Notes: generated by a model from the sequence alone, not told the origin. Counted from the first letter of the stretch, positions 11,021 through 24,475 are shown. The stretch is DNA of 64,000 bases from Vesta saturnalis (GCA_036346205.1 JARFJB010000003.1:2488001-2552000), one strand, 5' to 3'. Made by a program: numbers and translations.

Positions 11021-11877
11021 CATCGATAAATTTAATAACAACTTATATTAAAAATCAAAACTATTCTTATAGAAAAGACACTACTAAACTAATCCCAATT
11101 CATTCTGGAAAAAAATTTATATTTTTCAATTTTTTTTAAATCATTATTTTAAGTTTAAATATTCCTTTTGGTTCTATTAAATTTTCTTTCTTTTTCTAAA
11201 TTTTTTTGTGTGTAATTTTACAGAATGTAGTTAAAAAACTTTTAGTATCACTCTGAATATTCACATTTCGAGCTATTCAACTGTTTAAATCGTACTTTTA
11301 TTTGGAATGCTTTTAAATGAATGGGTTTTAGTATGAATGAAAATCATAAATAAAATATGTTCACGTTTATAGTTTAAGTCGTTTAAATCATCTCTATACA
11401 CACAATTTAATTTATGTAAGTGATAATAGCCAAACGATTTCTATACACCACTAGTAAATAATATTGGAAAATTAGAGATCGTTTTATGTTGAAGAACTTC
11501 AAAGAGCTCTTCATCCTGATTTAATTTTGAGTTACTCAAACGTATGTACCATTTGCTCTAAATGTAATAAAGATAGCTATAAAGCAAATATTTGCGTATA
11601 TTATTGAACGTATAAGTTTTTTACCATTTTAATATTCAAAATCATATAAACTTTTATGTGCCGAACAAAATATTGCAATTTTGCATAAAATTGAAATGGT
11701 GGGAAATTTAACAGCAGAACTGCCCTATATAATTATAATCCGAACTAGTTATAGTTAGTACACATTTCGAGATAAAATGAACTAATTCCATTACTTAGTT
11801 TAGATACACCTATATATAGAGCAAATGTTACTTCTTCCTGAATAATTTACCGTCACAGAATCAAGAACACTGAATAT
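11021..11877. other. AT-rich, no gene seen
   Basis: No family resemblance, RNA gene or element boundary was found in this stretch. Confidence 0.5.
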
Positions 11878-13408
11878 TCATTTAAAACCTAATTAAAATA
11901 CGTTTAAGTAATTTTAAATTTATTACAGCAATTTTAGATTAACCGATGATTTATACTTGTAAATTCCAAAACTTTTTCGGTTACTTTTAACCCAATGTAC
12001 TAAATAGAATTAAGCTTTATCCAATTTATCTGAACCCTTCCCAATATTAATCATCCTCTCTACCATTTAAGTAAAATAGTAAAAAGTCTATTTCGATTTT
12101 ACCAAAAATTAATTACCGCCTAAAATGTTATAACATGGAATTTATGCAACGAAACTATTGTGATAATATCAAAAGCGGTTTCAGTATTACATAATAAGCG
12201 AACTTAAAGAGAATGAGAGGCTTTTCCTTTCAGCTACTACGCATTTTTGTATTGTTATATATTTGTTTATAAGGTATATATTTTTTTTATTCATGATTTT
12301 TCTGTTTACATTTATCCCAAAAAGACTCGCTTTAATAGTGAATTTTAAAACAACAGAAACATTACAAAAAATTTAAATTTATCGGTTCAAAATTAGGGAA
12401 TTTTTACTACTAGTTTTATGCATTTATTAACGATTAGTTTTGTTTTAAATATCAGTTAGCAAAAGGATTACACACTGCTAAAACATTGCACTAATACATG
12501 TGTTTTTTTCTTATTTGATTGTATACATGCATACATGCATACATGCATACATGCATACATGCATACATGCATACATGCATACATGCATACATGCATATAT
12601 GCATACGTGCATACATGTATACGTGCATACAATCATACGTGTATGCACGTATGATTGTATGCATACATGTATACATGCATACATGCATACATGCGTATTT
12701 GCGTACATGCGTGCATGAGTACATGCATACATGCATACGTGCATACGTGCATACGTGCATACGTGCATACATGCATACATGCGTATTTGCGTACATGCGT
12801 ACATGCGTGCATGAGTACATGCATACATGCATACATGCATGCGTGCATACGTGCATACTTGCATACATGCATACGTGCGTACGTACATACGTGCATACGT
12901 GCCTAGGTGCGTACATGAAAACATGAATACATGCACCTGCATATGTGCACGTATATACGTACTTACGAGCATACGTTCGTACGTACGTGCAATACCTGCA
13001 TACCATCATACGTGCACACATGCATGCTTGCAATGATACAGTAAAATAGAGTTAATTATATACAAAATAGAGTTAATTATATACTATATTAATATGTTGC
13101 ATATTGAGTATAATTAAAAATCCATAAATTCGGGGGAAAATGTTGCTTCTGAATTTTCCGTCAGGGCTGGTTTTTAGAAGCTCCTGAAAATGACAATGAC
13201 TTTCTGACGGCAGGGTCCCAAGTCTGTGAAAATGAAATCACTTCTGTAAATGTAATGTTAGTTTTGGTTAATTATTTTGGTAGCTGAAAAATATAACATT
13301 GGAAACATAATTGGATTACATTAACAACTTTTCCGACTTTTCCGAAACGCCTAGTTCAACTTTCTGTCGTTTTTTTTTCAAATTTTTTATGGAACTCCGT
13401 TGATGTCC
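11878..13408. repeat. Tandem duplication, unit 1 (contains the minisatellite)
   Basis: The sequence starting CATTTAAAACCTAATTAAAA at 11878 recurs from 13409 with very few substitutions. Unit 1 runs through a TGCATACA minisatellite and ends with a block (13230-13400) that includes GTAATGTTAGTTTTGGTTAA. No coding potential is evident. Confidence 0.8.
12520..13030. repeat. (TGCATACA)n minisatellite with ACGT variants
   Basis: An octamer TGCATACA repeats almost perfectly from about 12527 to 12600, then becomes interspersed with TGCATACG, GTACG and TGCGTATT variants to about 13030. Alternating purine-pyrimidine content favours Z-DNA and cruciforms. The long open frames on both strands here, rich in Cys, Met, Tyr, His and Thr, are repeat translations. 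Confidence 0.9.
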
Positions 13409-15663
13409 ATTTAAAACCTAATTAAAATACGTTTAAGTAATTTTAAATTTATTACAGCAATTTTAGATTAACCGATGATTTATACTTGTAAATTCCAAAA
13501 CTTTTTCGGTTACTTTTAACCCAATGTACTAAATAGAATTAAGCTTTATCCAATTTATCTGAACCCTTCCCAATATTAATCATCCTCTCTACCATTTAAC
13601 TAAAATAGTAAAAAGTCTATTTCGATTTTACCAAAAATTAATTACCGCCTAAAATGTTATAACATGGAATTTATGCAACGAAACTCTATTGTGATAATAT
13701 CAAAAGCGGTTTCAGTATTACATAATAAGCGAACTTAAAGAGAATGAGAGGCTTTTCCTTTCAGCCAGTACGCATTTTTTATTGTTACATATTTGTTTAT
13801 AAGGTATATATTTTTTTTATTCATGATTTTTCTGTTTACATTTATCCCAAAAACACTCGCTTTAATAGTGAATTTTAAAACAACAGAAACATTACAAAAA
13901 ATTTAAATTACGAGCATACGTTCGTACGTACGTACAATACATGCATACCATCATACGTGCACACATGCATGCTTGCATTGATACAGTAAAATAGAGTTAA
14001 TTATATACAAAATAGAATTAATTATATACTATATTAATATGTTGCATATTGAGTATAATTAAAAATCCATACATTCGGGGGAAAATGTTGCTTCTGAATT
14101 TTCCGCCAGGGCTGGTTTTTAGAAGCTCCTGAAAATGACAATGACTTTCTGACGGCAGGGTCCCAAGTCTGTGAAAATGAAAGTGTGAAAATATAATACA
14201 GTTAAAAGAGAAAGGAAAGCTTGCGTTAAATAAAAGTCAAAACAGTTCTCAAATGCATGTAAATCTTAAAACTTTACGGCATGTATTTATGCAACACAAA
14301 TGACGCAATTGCATTGATACATTTTCAAATCCCGTTTCAAAGTTGTAATGTAAACTGATGATATAAAAATAGAATGTTTGCTAAATGCTTTCACAGCAAA
14401 ATAACTGCGTTCATTATCCTACAATTATTATTATTAACGCTGCACCGAAAATTACAAGTCATGTTTTAAGTGTTGTTTCAAAAATTGAATTGGGTAATTT
14501 AAAGAGCATTTAGATACATTAAATGGATAAATTGCATGCATATGTTTCTTCTGAGCTTACGTAAGTACAAAAAGGTGTGTTTTAAGTGCTTTTTGTTGTT
14601 TCAAAATGGAATTGGCTAATTTAAGTGTAATTTTTCATATTTTGAAAATATTTATATATGAAATGATAGATTGTCACTTCTAAAACACAACTGCGCTGAA
14701 AAAAAAATTTTTTTTTCTCAGAATTAGGTGAAAAATGTAAATTTTTAAGAGCGCATTTTTTCTAGGACATCACACACTTTCAAACATACATCAATTTCAT
14801 AGTTAAAGTACACGTCTATCGTTTACACAGCAATAATTGCAATTATGCATTCCATTCTAGTACAGTACTTGTAATTCTATTTTAATATAATATTACAAAT
14901 CATACTGATAATACTATATGGATGCATTTTTGCAATTGCATGCTTTTTACTCATTACGAGTACAATCCATTTAACTTGAATTGCAATTGTGTATATATAT
15001 GTAAGATGTCTAAAGATTCATTGTGAGCGTTATTATTACTTTATTTCATGAAAAATCGTTACAATCTATTTTAGAAAAAAACCGTATTACAAATTAGTTA
15101 CACTATTGTTTTATTATATCATATTTCATATTGGTGCTCAATTTATTTGGGAAAAATGTATGTTTAATATTCTAAATAGTAAAAGAGGACCTTCAAGTTT
15201 TTCCAAATTTTTTTAGTTCTGTCATTGGCGCTCTAATTTATTGGGCCTGTATACGAAATTTCAGAATTTTTGGGTAAAGGACATTGGAGTTGTGATTTAT
15301 TAAGCAATTAACAACGTTCACTTACATATAAATTTTCATTGGTAAAATTGATCTTTTTTTATCACATTTTTTTTTGTTTTGGCAAATTTTTGAAACTGCT
15401 ATCATTGGCTCTCTAATTTATTGGGTCTGTATACGAAATTTCAGAATTTTTGGGTAAAGGACATTGGAGTTGTGATTTATTAAGCAATTAACAACATTAA
15501 CACTTCTGTAAATGTAATGTTAGTTTTGGTTAATTATTTTGGTAGCTGAAAAATATAACATTGGAAACATAATTGGATTACATTAACAACTTTTCCGACT
15601 TTTCCGAAACGCCTAGTTCAACTTTCTGTCGTTTTTTTTTTTAAATTTTTTATGGAACTCCGT
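13409..15663. repeat. Tandem duplication, unit 2 (minisatellite lost, 1.3 kb inserted)
   Basis: 13409-13905 matches 11878-12377. The copy then jumps directly to the equivalent of 12963, deleting nearly all of the minisatellite, and follows unit 1 to 14180. Unit-1-like sequence resumes at about 15500 and ends at 15663. The intervening 14181-15500 is absent from unit 1, so it is an insertion in unit 2 or a deletion in unit 1. Confidence 0.8.
15222..15498. repeat. Two direct copies of a ~97 bp block at exactly 180 bp spacing
   Basis: CATTGGCGCTCTAATTTATT at 15222 and CATTGGCTCTCTAATTTATT at 15402 start blocks that stay almost identical through GGACATTGGAGTTGTGATTT to the AACAAC at the end. The 180 bp period suggests a short tandem array or a local duplication inside the 14181-15500 insert. 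Confidence 0.75.
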
Positions 15664-16825
15664 TTTTCGAGAACCAATTCTAACATTGTAAAGAGGACAG
15701 CTTTATCTTTGTTAACGTTAGTTACGTTGGCCCTACACACACAAACATACACTAGAATTATCAAATACCTTCCTTACTTTCACGACTTCTTAGTCATGGT
15801 TTTTAAAAAGTTTTCATAATTTATTAAACTATATCATCTGACACATCTAATTATCAGGTTAACGCCGATCTCTAAAGGAATTTAAGTATAATTTAATAAC
15901 TGCCAAAAGTTGTTAATCCATATGTAGTATTTAATTTTTTAGTAGAAAAACGAAGTTATGTGCTGAAATTGGGTCGTGTAATCTAACCCAGTACTTTCAC
16001 ATACTGTCAAAAATAGCGGGTTATACAATTTAAGTATTAAAATTTTTCCCTGTTTTTGTTTTGTTATTAATTGGTTCCATAGCTTCAGAAGTATTCTGAC
16101 GTAGAGTTTCCTCAAATACTAATTTAGTATGACCGCCCTGTGTACGTGTCTACTTATACATATATTTACGAAATATCATTACTCAACGCATTTTATTTTA
16201 TATTATTATAGTTAAATTCATGATCATCATGATGCAATCAGAATATATCCGCAAAAATTTGTTTCAATGGATTCATTAGATGGAAATAACTTATTCATAG
16301 ATTATCCTAAGTGTTATATAATTCAGAAGAAGGCTGAAAATCATTCAAGAGTAGTAGTTTTTGGTGACTTTGGATATATTCTGAATGAATAAATTAGGGA
16401 CTTCATGCGGCTGTTCAGGACTAGAAGGTGGTTGAAAATTGCAATTCTAGGGGACTCGATCCAATTCATTGTAATATTCATACATGATACATATCTCTAT
16501 TTAACAATTTGCCCCTACAGGTTAATATTATAAAGGTACGTTTGACCCACAAGAACATATAAAAGGGGTATCAAATACGACATCCTAAGGAGGACTCGAT
16601 CCAGATATATGGAGTTTAAGCAAATAGGGTTTCAGATGCCGTATTATCGAATGAGATTCGCCTCATTAAACGTAAATGAGTGTAGGACAAGGCTTAATTC
16701 GGAGTTTTCAAGGTTCTCTCGTAAATTGTCCACTAAATAATTATAGCCATTCAAGTCAACCCTAACCACTAGCCGGCGTAAAGCAACCCCGATCTGCAAG
16801 TACGTGTGTGCGTACGTATAGATTT
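15664..16825. other. AT-rich, no gene seen
   Basis: Only short open frames. GGACTCGATCCA occurs at about 16451 and again at 16594, too short to call a repeat. No element end was found before the palindrome at 16826. Confidence 0.5.
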
Positions 16826-19402
16826 ATACCAGGTGTCCAAAGCGTCACGCGACGAAAGATTGCGGCTTCGCTGTTGATTTTTCATTAAAATCATTTACAC
16901 AAAAGTTATATGGTTCCAATACGTGCACAACTTAAAAATATTTTAGCACCTACAGGGTGATTCGTAAAAGTGGGGGGGGCTATCAACTTTTTTATTTTAA
17001 ATGGAACACACTGTATATCATTACATTTTTGGATAGCCTAATGAATAAGCTTTTTAACATTTGCACATATAAAATGCAACGTTGCCAAGTTATTTTACAA
17101 AAATGTATTGTTTCCTGAATGTAAGGTTGGCAATAAAAATTAATTCTTGGTTTATTATCGAAATTGAGACAAATTAGTTCAGGGATATAATTAAGCTAGG
17201 TGTAGGATTTGAAAAGATGTAAACGTTGTATTGATATATTGAACAGAGGAGAGAAGGCTTCGTGTGAAACTTTAGCATGTTCAACGTACATCAACTCTCT
17301 TATTTCAAATGGAACAACCTGTATATTTTGATATGGGCGAATAGTACTCTTAACGACTTTTATCTAAATACATTGATACCGCTAAAATTTATCGTTTTTA
17401 AAAATATTTCCATTTTTTTAATTTTTGTATAATTATTTTATAACGTAACGATTTAATAGTGTGCCATAATTTCAAGTCACAATACTAGATTAGTAATAGT
17501 AATAATTAATTTTATTAAATATTCTTAACAATAAATTAAACAATGTAATATTGAAATAATAAACAAACAATTAACAAGAACAAGAGGTAGGTAAGTCAAA
17601 CATATGCAAATGTGCTCTTAAAAAAATTATAAATAAGGTTCAAACAAGCCTCCTCGTTTCTCAATGCACTGATTCAATCGTTGTCTGTAGCAACGTTGCA
17701 AATTATGCAACATTTGTTGGGTTACATTACGAAACCGTTGTTGAATTCTTTGCCTCATATTTTCTGCAGTAGGCGGCGATGTTCTATAAACTTCATTTTT
17801 AATGTAGCCCCATAAAAATTGTCCATGAAAATCAGATCGGGTGATCTAGCTGACCACGTGATAACGACCTATCCAACGATCAGGAAATTGCTGATTTAAA
17901 AACTCTTGTCACATCACGAGCCGTAATGTGCAGGAGCGCCATCTTGTTGGAACCATATTTCCTCATTAGCGAATGAGATGTTCTCTTCAATCCATGGTAG
18001 CACGTTGGTTCGCAATGAATTTAAATAATTTACTGCATTTAAAATGTTTTCCAAAAAATAGGGTCATAATAATCTGTTGCCAATAATACCAGCCCAAACA
18101 TTGAGATTCCATCGATGCTGATTGTTTCTGTATATAATTATATGTGGATTTTCCATGGCGTAATAATGACAGTTGTGTCTATTTACAAAATAATTATTAT
18201 GAAAAGTAGATTCGTCTGTCATCATAACTGTATTAAAAAAATTATGTGATTGTTACAATCCCCAACGACAGTAATTTTTAAAATCATGTTCATCCAATGC
18301 CTGGTGGAGTTGGATCTTGTATGGATAGTATTTATATTCATTAATTATATTGTGTATTGTTGATTTCTGTAAATCATGTTCCACTGCAATTTTTCTAATG
18401 CTTATTTGAGGGTTTTCTTGTATAACTTGAAGAACCACTAGTTGAGCTTCCTCGTTGTTTGCAGGTTTTGGACCTATTCCTCAAATTTACTTTTTAAATT
18501 TTCAAGAACTCGTTCACTGGACAACGGGCATCCGGAAATTTTGTTTATAAATTCTAGAAGCAAGTAAACAATTACCTTGGGCTTCTCCTATTATGTAAAT
18601 CATTTGAATTAATTCGTTCTTCGTATATTTTATTTTAAAATTTAGAGTTAACTTCTCTTAATTCAAGTTTTTTTCTAAATACAAATGCAGTGAAAAAGTA
18701 GTTTTGAAAGAAATAAAGTTAAAATACACCTAATTGACATATTAAAATTTTGTTTTATTGTTTTTAAATCATGGCACTCTATCAAATAGCTACGTTATAA
18801 AATAATTATGGAAAAATTAAAAAAAAGGAGACATTTAAAAAACTATACATTTTAGTGGTATCAATGTTTTTACGTAAAAGTTAGGTCTTTAAGAGTACTA
18901 TTCGCCCATATCAAAATATACAGGGTGTTCCGTTTGAAATAAGACAATTGATCTACGTTGAACATGTTAAAGTCTCACACGGAGCCTTCTTACGCTGTTC
19001 AATATATCAACAAAACGTTTACATCTTTTCAAAGCCTATACCTAGCTTAATTATATCCCTGAACTAATTTGTCTCAAATTAGATAATAAACCAAGAATTA
19101 ATTTTTATTGCTAACCTTACATTCAGGAAAAAGTACATTTTTGTTAAATAACTTGGCAACGTTGCATTTTATATGTACAAATGCATATATCGTTGAAAAG
19201 CTTATTCATTGGACTATCCAATAAGTAGATATATACATGGTGTTTCATTTAAAATAAAACAGTACTTGTACGAATCACCCTGTAGGTGCTAAAATATTTT
19301 TAAGTTGTGCAAGTATTGGAATCATATAACTTTTATATAAATAAATAAATCTACAGCGAACCCACAACTTCCGTCACGTGACGCTTTGGACACCCGGTAT
19401 AT
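16826..19402. mobile_element. Nested palindromic element with ~640 bp arms and a mariner relic at its centre
   Basis: The left arm (16826-17470) and right arm (18764-19402) are reverse complements along their whole length with moderate divergence. Outermost ends read CCAGGTGTCCAAAGCGTCAC and GTGACGCTTTGGACACCCGG, flanked by TATA. A second pair, TACAGGGTGATTCG and CGAATCACCCTGTA, sits at 16951 and 19284. A third junction, ACCTGTATA|TTTTGATATGGGCG and its inverse, is at 17323 and 18918. The 1.3 kb loop holds a minus-strand transposase relic. The layered ends suggest successive insertions at a palindrome centre. Confidence 0.8.
17640..18480 (-). pseudogene. mariner-like transposase relic
   Basis: The N-terminal part (18438-18253) reads as a helix-turn-helix (PQISIRKIAVEHDLQKSTIH). 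Downstream frames give a NNYFVNRHNCHYYAMENPH segment, then FQQDGAPAHY near 17935 (second catalytic Asp) and a SARSPDL-type segment near 17845, followed by a charged C-terminal tail (MRQRIQQRFRNVTQQMLHNL). At least three frameshifts or stops interrupt the frame. Motif order fits the insect mariner/IS630 supergroup. The D2-D3 spacing is blurred by indels, so the subfamily is not assigned. Confidence 0.7.
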
Positions 19403-19574
19403 GTACATAGTAAATGTTTAGGTGCGTACAAAGATTGATGTATCCACGTATTTACTTGTATACATGTATGCATTTATACACTTTTAGTCCTTTAGGGCTT
19501 ATTTATTACCTTAAGAAACACTTTAATTAACAAAAGTGAAATTTTTACTCCAAACTGGATGGTTTTCCCCAGCA

Positions 19575-20404
19575 CCATTTATTACAATTTTCACACATAC
19601 ACATACACATACACATCACACATACATACACAACATACACACATACACACATACACACATACACATACACACTACACATACACACATCACATACACACAA
19701 CTACACTACACACACACACACACTACACACTACATACACAATACACACACTACTACACAGTACACACATACACACACACTACACACATACACACATACAC
19801 ACACACACACACACACATCACACACATACACCATACACACATACACACATACACACATACACACACACACACATACACACACAACACAACACACATACAC
19901 ACAACACACATACACACATACACACACACACACACATACACACAACACACACTACACACATACACACATACACACATACACACACACACACAACACACAC
20001 ACACACACACATACACACATACACACACTACACAACAACACATACACACATACACACACACACACAACACACACACACATACACACATACACACAACACA
20101 CACACACACATACACACATACACACATACACACACACACACAACACACACACACACACACATACACACTACACACTACACATACACATACACACACACAC
20201 ACATACACACATACACACATACACACACACACATACACACAACACACATACACACATACACACAACACACATACACACATACACACATACACACTACACA
20301 CACACACACATACACACATCACACACACACACACACACACAACACACACACACTACACACATACACACACACACAACACACATACACATACACACATACA
20401 CACA

Positions 20405-20445
<41 letters not shown>

Positions 20446-20570
20446 ACTACACACACACACACACATACACACATACACATACACACACACACATACACAC
20501 ATACACACATACACATACACACATACACACATACACACATCACACACATACACACACACACACACAACAC

Positions 20571-20618
<48 letters not shown>

Positions 20619-21215
20619 TACACACATACACACATACACACATACACACATACACACAAACACACATACACACATACACACACACGTATACACGTACACA
20701 CGTACACACGTACACACGTACAACACGCACACGTACACACGTGCACACACACACGTACACACGTACACATGTACACACGTACACACGTACACACGTACAA
20801 CACGTACGCGTACACACGTACACACGTACACACGCGCACACGTACACACGTACGCACGTACACACGTACACACATACGCACGTACGCACATACCCACAGA
20901 CGCGCACACGCCCACACGCGCGCACAGGCACACACGCACACACACGCGCACGCACGCGCACACACACACACGCGAGCGCTCGGATACTTTCACGTACGCT
21001 TTCACGTAAGATTTCCGTACATTTGCGCGTAAGCTTTCCCTTACACCTTCGCGTACACTTTCACGTACACATTCGCGTACACTTTCTCGTATACTTTCGC
21101 GTACACTTTCACGTACACATATACGTACACATATACTTACACATATACGTACACACATACGTACACATCCACTTACATACTATACATGTGCACATACACG
21201 TACACATGCACATAC
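19575..21215. repeat. Long CA/TACACA microsatellite grading into ACGTAC and CGTACACTTT repeats
   Basis: About 1.1 kb of mixed (CA)n and ACACAT words (19587-20690) gives way to CGTACACA words (20690-20900), then GC-richer CGCACACG words (20900-20985), then roughly 12 bp CGTACACTTTCA-type units (20985-21110), then ACATATACGTAC units to about 21215. Frames of up to 572 codons, all His/Thr/Tyr on one strand and Cys/Val on the other, are repeat translations and not genes. Confidence 0.95.
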
Positions 21216-22785
21216 TTACACACACGTACGCACACCCATGTACCATTGAAAACAATACTTGTGTGATCCGTACATAGAAAATAATAGGTGGTAATGTAAA
21301 ATATCAACTTTATGTATTTCATGTTCTCAAATGAAAACAACCATGAAAACATCTTCGCTTTATTTGTCGTTAACTGCTGGCTCGCTGGACAATAAAATTT
21401 ACTACTAACAATTGTAGTATTATTAAACTTCCCCACACAGTTCTTAGCTTTTATAAAGTTGAATCAAAAATATTCCATCTACTTGCTAACTTTTTTGCTG
21501 ACGCAATATAGATTAGATTGTTTCATTTTTTTTTATGATTATGTTTTAACTATTTGCAAGCAGCACATTAATTATTCTTACATTATTTGTATGAATTAAT
21601 TAACCCTGTTGTTTATTAACATTTTTCACAAAAAGTTTAAATCAAAGCATAAAATTTGTGTAAACGCTTACAAGAAAGTGCACTCAAGTGTTTGAATATT
21701 TATGAGTGCAACAGTGTACATGAGCAGATTTAAGTGGAATGTTAAACAAATTATCGGTTTTAAGGCTGTGTATCGTCTTGATTTATATTCGAAATTTAAG
21801 TTCATTTATATAATTAGCAGATTTGTTGGTTTTGAACTGCCTTAATTATTCGAGCAATAACTACTCTCTAGAGTAATATTATACGAGCATGTTAGAAACA
21901 GATGCTACTAAAGTTTCCTCTCGCTATACGTACAAATGTTTTCGAAAAAAATGGGAAACAACCCCCCACTTCCTTTTACAAGTACACTCCGATCTCTTTC
22001 TTTTATATTCATCTTTAATAGAATATACAAAATTTCGCTTTTAATTAGTAACTTTTGATATCGGATCAAAAGAAATTGATGAGATATTGATTAATTTTAG
22101 AAAGTTCATTACTTTACTTTTAAAATGCTCTAATAAGATTTTATCATAAATATTTTTACGCCGGGGTACATACTGCACCTAAAGGTCGATTTTAATTAAT
22201 TTTTTTACATTTCATTAATTGAAACGCGTCAAATTTAAGCTTGTAGAATCAAGTAGCTAAATGCTATAGTGCAAGTCAGTATAATTACTAAAGTTTGTTT
22301 AGAATTTCAATCGCGAATTAATTTCAATCTCTGGCTTGCCAAATCCACGACTCGCTAATATTTCATCTAACAATGCATATAGGTATAGAGAAGTTTGAAA
22401 TGATAAATTTTTCGTTTCTGATAAATTATATATCCTATTTAGTAGATGATGTTATTTTCGTAAAAGAACGAAACGCAATATTAAGTAATAAAAGATATAC
22501 CCTATAAAATTTTCACCGAAGAACACGTATTCAAGATTTCTTAGATATGAAGCCCCCGGACAGAAAAACCGTTATGTGACCCTAGAGTGGAACGAGAAAC
22601 AAGACATGAGTTGTCCTCCTTATATAGGCAGCATCCGTCACGTGCGTCTTTTTCTTTAACAAACCCATTGCAATGAAATAAATAAAGACGATATAATCCT
22701 TCCAGCAATAACCTATAATATGAACTCGTTTGAGTAGTTCATGACACGGTTATAATAATATAAGTTAATATTGAATACAAATCGA
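21216..22785. other. No gene seen; one TATA-like site
   Basis: No transposase motif or RNA gene. TCCTTATATAGGCAGCATCC near 22617 followed by AATAAATAAAG near 22677 could be the TATA box and poly(A) signal of a solo LTR, but I could not find LTR borders, so this is only noted. Confidence 0.4.
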
Positions 22786-22841
22786 TTTTTTTTTGTTTCA
22801 GGTAAGCCACTTTAATACTTCAACTAACGCATACGTAAGTA
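22786..22841 (+). promoter_or_regulatory. Second candidate recursive splice site with downstream 5' splice site
   Basis: TTTTTTTTTGTTTCAG|GTAAGC places a 3' splice site (AG 22800-22801) against a 5' splice site (GT 22802). A GTAAGTA donor follows at 22835, giving a 33 nt RS-exon against 32 nt at the first site. The matching stretch TTTTTTTTGTTTCAGGTAAGC and the shared ATACGTAAGTA are unlikely to be chance in such biased sequence, and both point along the plus strand. Confidence 0.45.
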
Positions 22842-23440
22842 CTCAAACATAGTGCAAATTGTGTTCTTAATTTGGTATTGGATTACAGTCGGTTCTCATT
22901 GTTGGCTTTCTACAAGAGAAATGGACCTACTTTAGGAATTGAAAAATTATTTTTAACTACCTTTTATAAAAGTAGACATTTAAAAGGTATCATCACTTCA
23001 TTAATATTACTTAACATTTTAAGAGCTTTAAGAGATTAACAAACTGGAAAAAATGATTTTGTTTTGTATAAAAGAAACCCCAGTAAAAATGAGAAATGCG
23101 TAATATTAATTTAAATTTCGTAAACAATACATTACGCCGCCATTTTGTCGTATATTGCCGTTTTTATTCTTAAACTTGACGTAATTAAATCAAGAAACTG
23201 TTCAAGTTTTTTTTATTCACAAATAAGTTGCATAACGTGTTCTTGAAAAGTGAATAACTGTAAATAGACCTACTCACATTATACATAGATTATGAAAAAT
23301 GCATCGTTTTGGCAAAGTTCAAATGCAATAAAACTTTAAAATATTGAGTTTAGTTTTAATTTGCCCCAAACTGGACCACATTGTTTTAGAAATAGTTCTC
23401 ACTTGGAAGTGTACGTAAAATAATTATCCAAGACTTCGCA
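22842..23440. other. No gene seen
   Basis: AT-rich. A GCCGCCATTTTGTCGTA phrase near 23134 matches GCGGCCATTTTGCCGTA near 2098 downstream of the first candidate ratchet site, hinting that the two neighbourhoods are diverged copies of one repeat. Confidence 0.4.
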
Positions 23441-24475
23441 AACAATTTTTTTTGTCCTAAAATAAAAGTATGTTTGTATATTTTAACCTTTCAGTTCTGC
23501 GATACAGTAAATTTTACTTAACACTTTACAAACTTTTTTTTTATTAAATGTATATTTTGTTATTTTAGTAAACAATTGTATCACAAATTACAGACAAATA
23601 TGCAGTTAAACAGCTTTTTTTTTAAATAAAAAGGAACCGTTTTTATACTGATAGTTATTAATAATAGCAACCATTACGCTTATACAGAAAAAATAAAACA
23701 AAATTTACATTGTACAAATCGTTTTTACAAAACTCAACTTTTATTTTAAAATAAATTTTTAAACTTTTTTAGAGTTAAGTATTGTTTTAAAAATTAAAGC
23801 GAAATTTACACTTTACAAACCGTGTTATAACGAATGCATGTGTAATTATTCTGAATTTTTGATAAATTTCATATACAGTTATTGCAAAAATAAAAGCCAA
23901 GTGTATACTGATCAATTTTTTTTATTTAATTCAGATTTTATTATCCTCAATTGTGTCAAATTACTTACAAATTTGCAATTAAACTGTTTTTTAAATAAAA
24001 GGAAACATATTTACACTGTTAGTTATTAATAAAAGCGACATTTACGCTTATACAGGGTAATTGGTCGAAACCATTCATTAGAAGTATTAGGAGTTCCAGC
24101 CATGGCTGATTTCTGAAAGTTTGTATCTGGGCTAAGTGATTCATATTCTATTTAAGGAAAATATTTTCATGATGACTACACTTCCGGTTATACCGGAAGT
24201 AGCCATCAACTTTGCTATTTTAAATTGAATCGTACCCTTTTTATGGCATATTCGAATTGTACTCGCCATTTTAGTAGAAATTTTATCAATGTTCCCTATA
24301 TTTAAATTTAATAGTTTTTGAGATTTAAATTTTTTTTCGAAAATTGTTGGTTGAACACTATGACATTTGACAATGCCTACTGGCGTCATTTTTAGTACGA
24401 AGCAAGTAATATTGACGTTATGCATAGGGGTATCCTTAAGCTTTACGCTGATGCTTCCGGTACTGTCGAATTATC

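Noticed and set aside
12520..13030. Possible CRISPR-like array
   Set aside because: Units are 8 bp with no spacers, and the genome is eukaryotic.
12491..13036. Overlapping Cys/His/Met/Tyr-rich frames of up to 180 codons
   Set aside because: Products of the TGCATACA minisatellite, which is open in every frame.
19536..21277. Very long open frames (up to 572 codons) on both strands
   Set aside because: They are six-frame translations of a CA/ACGT microsatellite, all His-Thr-Tyr or Cys-Val, and have no domain or codon signal.
22500..22760. TATA-like box and AATAAA suggesting a solo LTR
   Set aside because: No LTR borders, inverted TG/CA ends or target duplication could be found.
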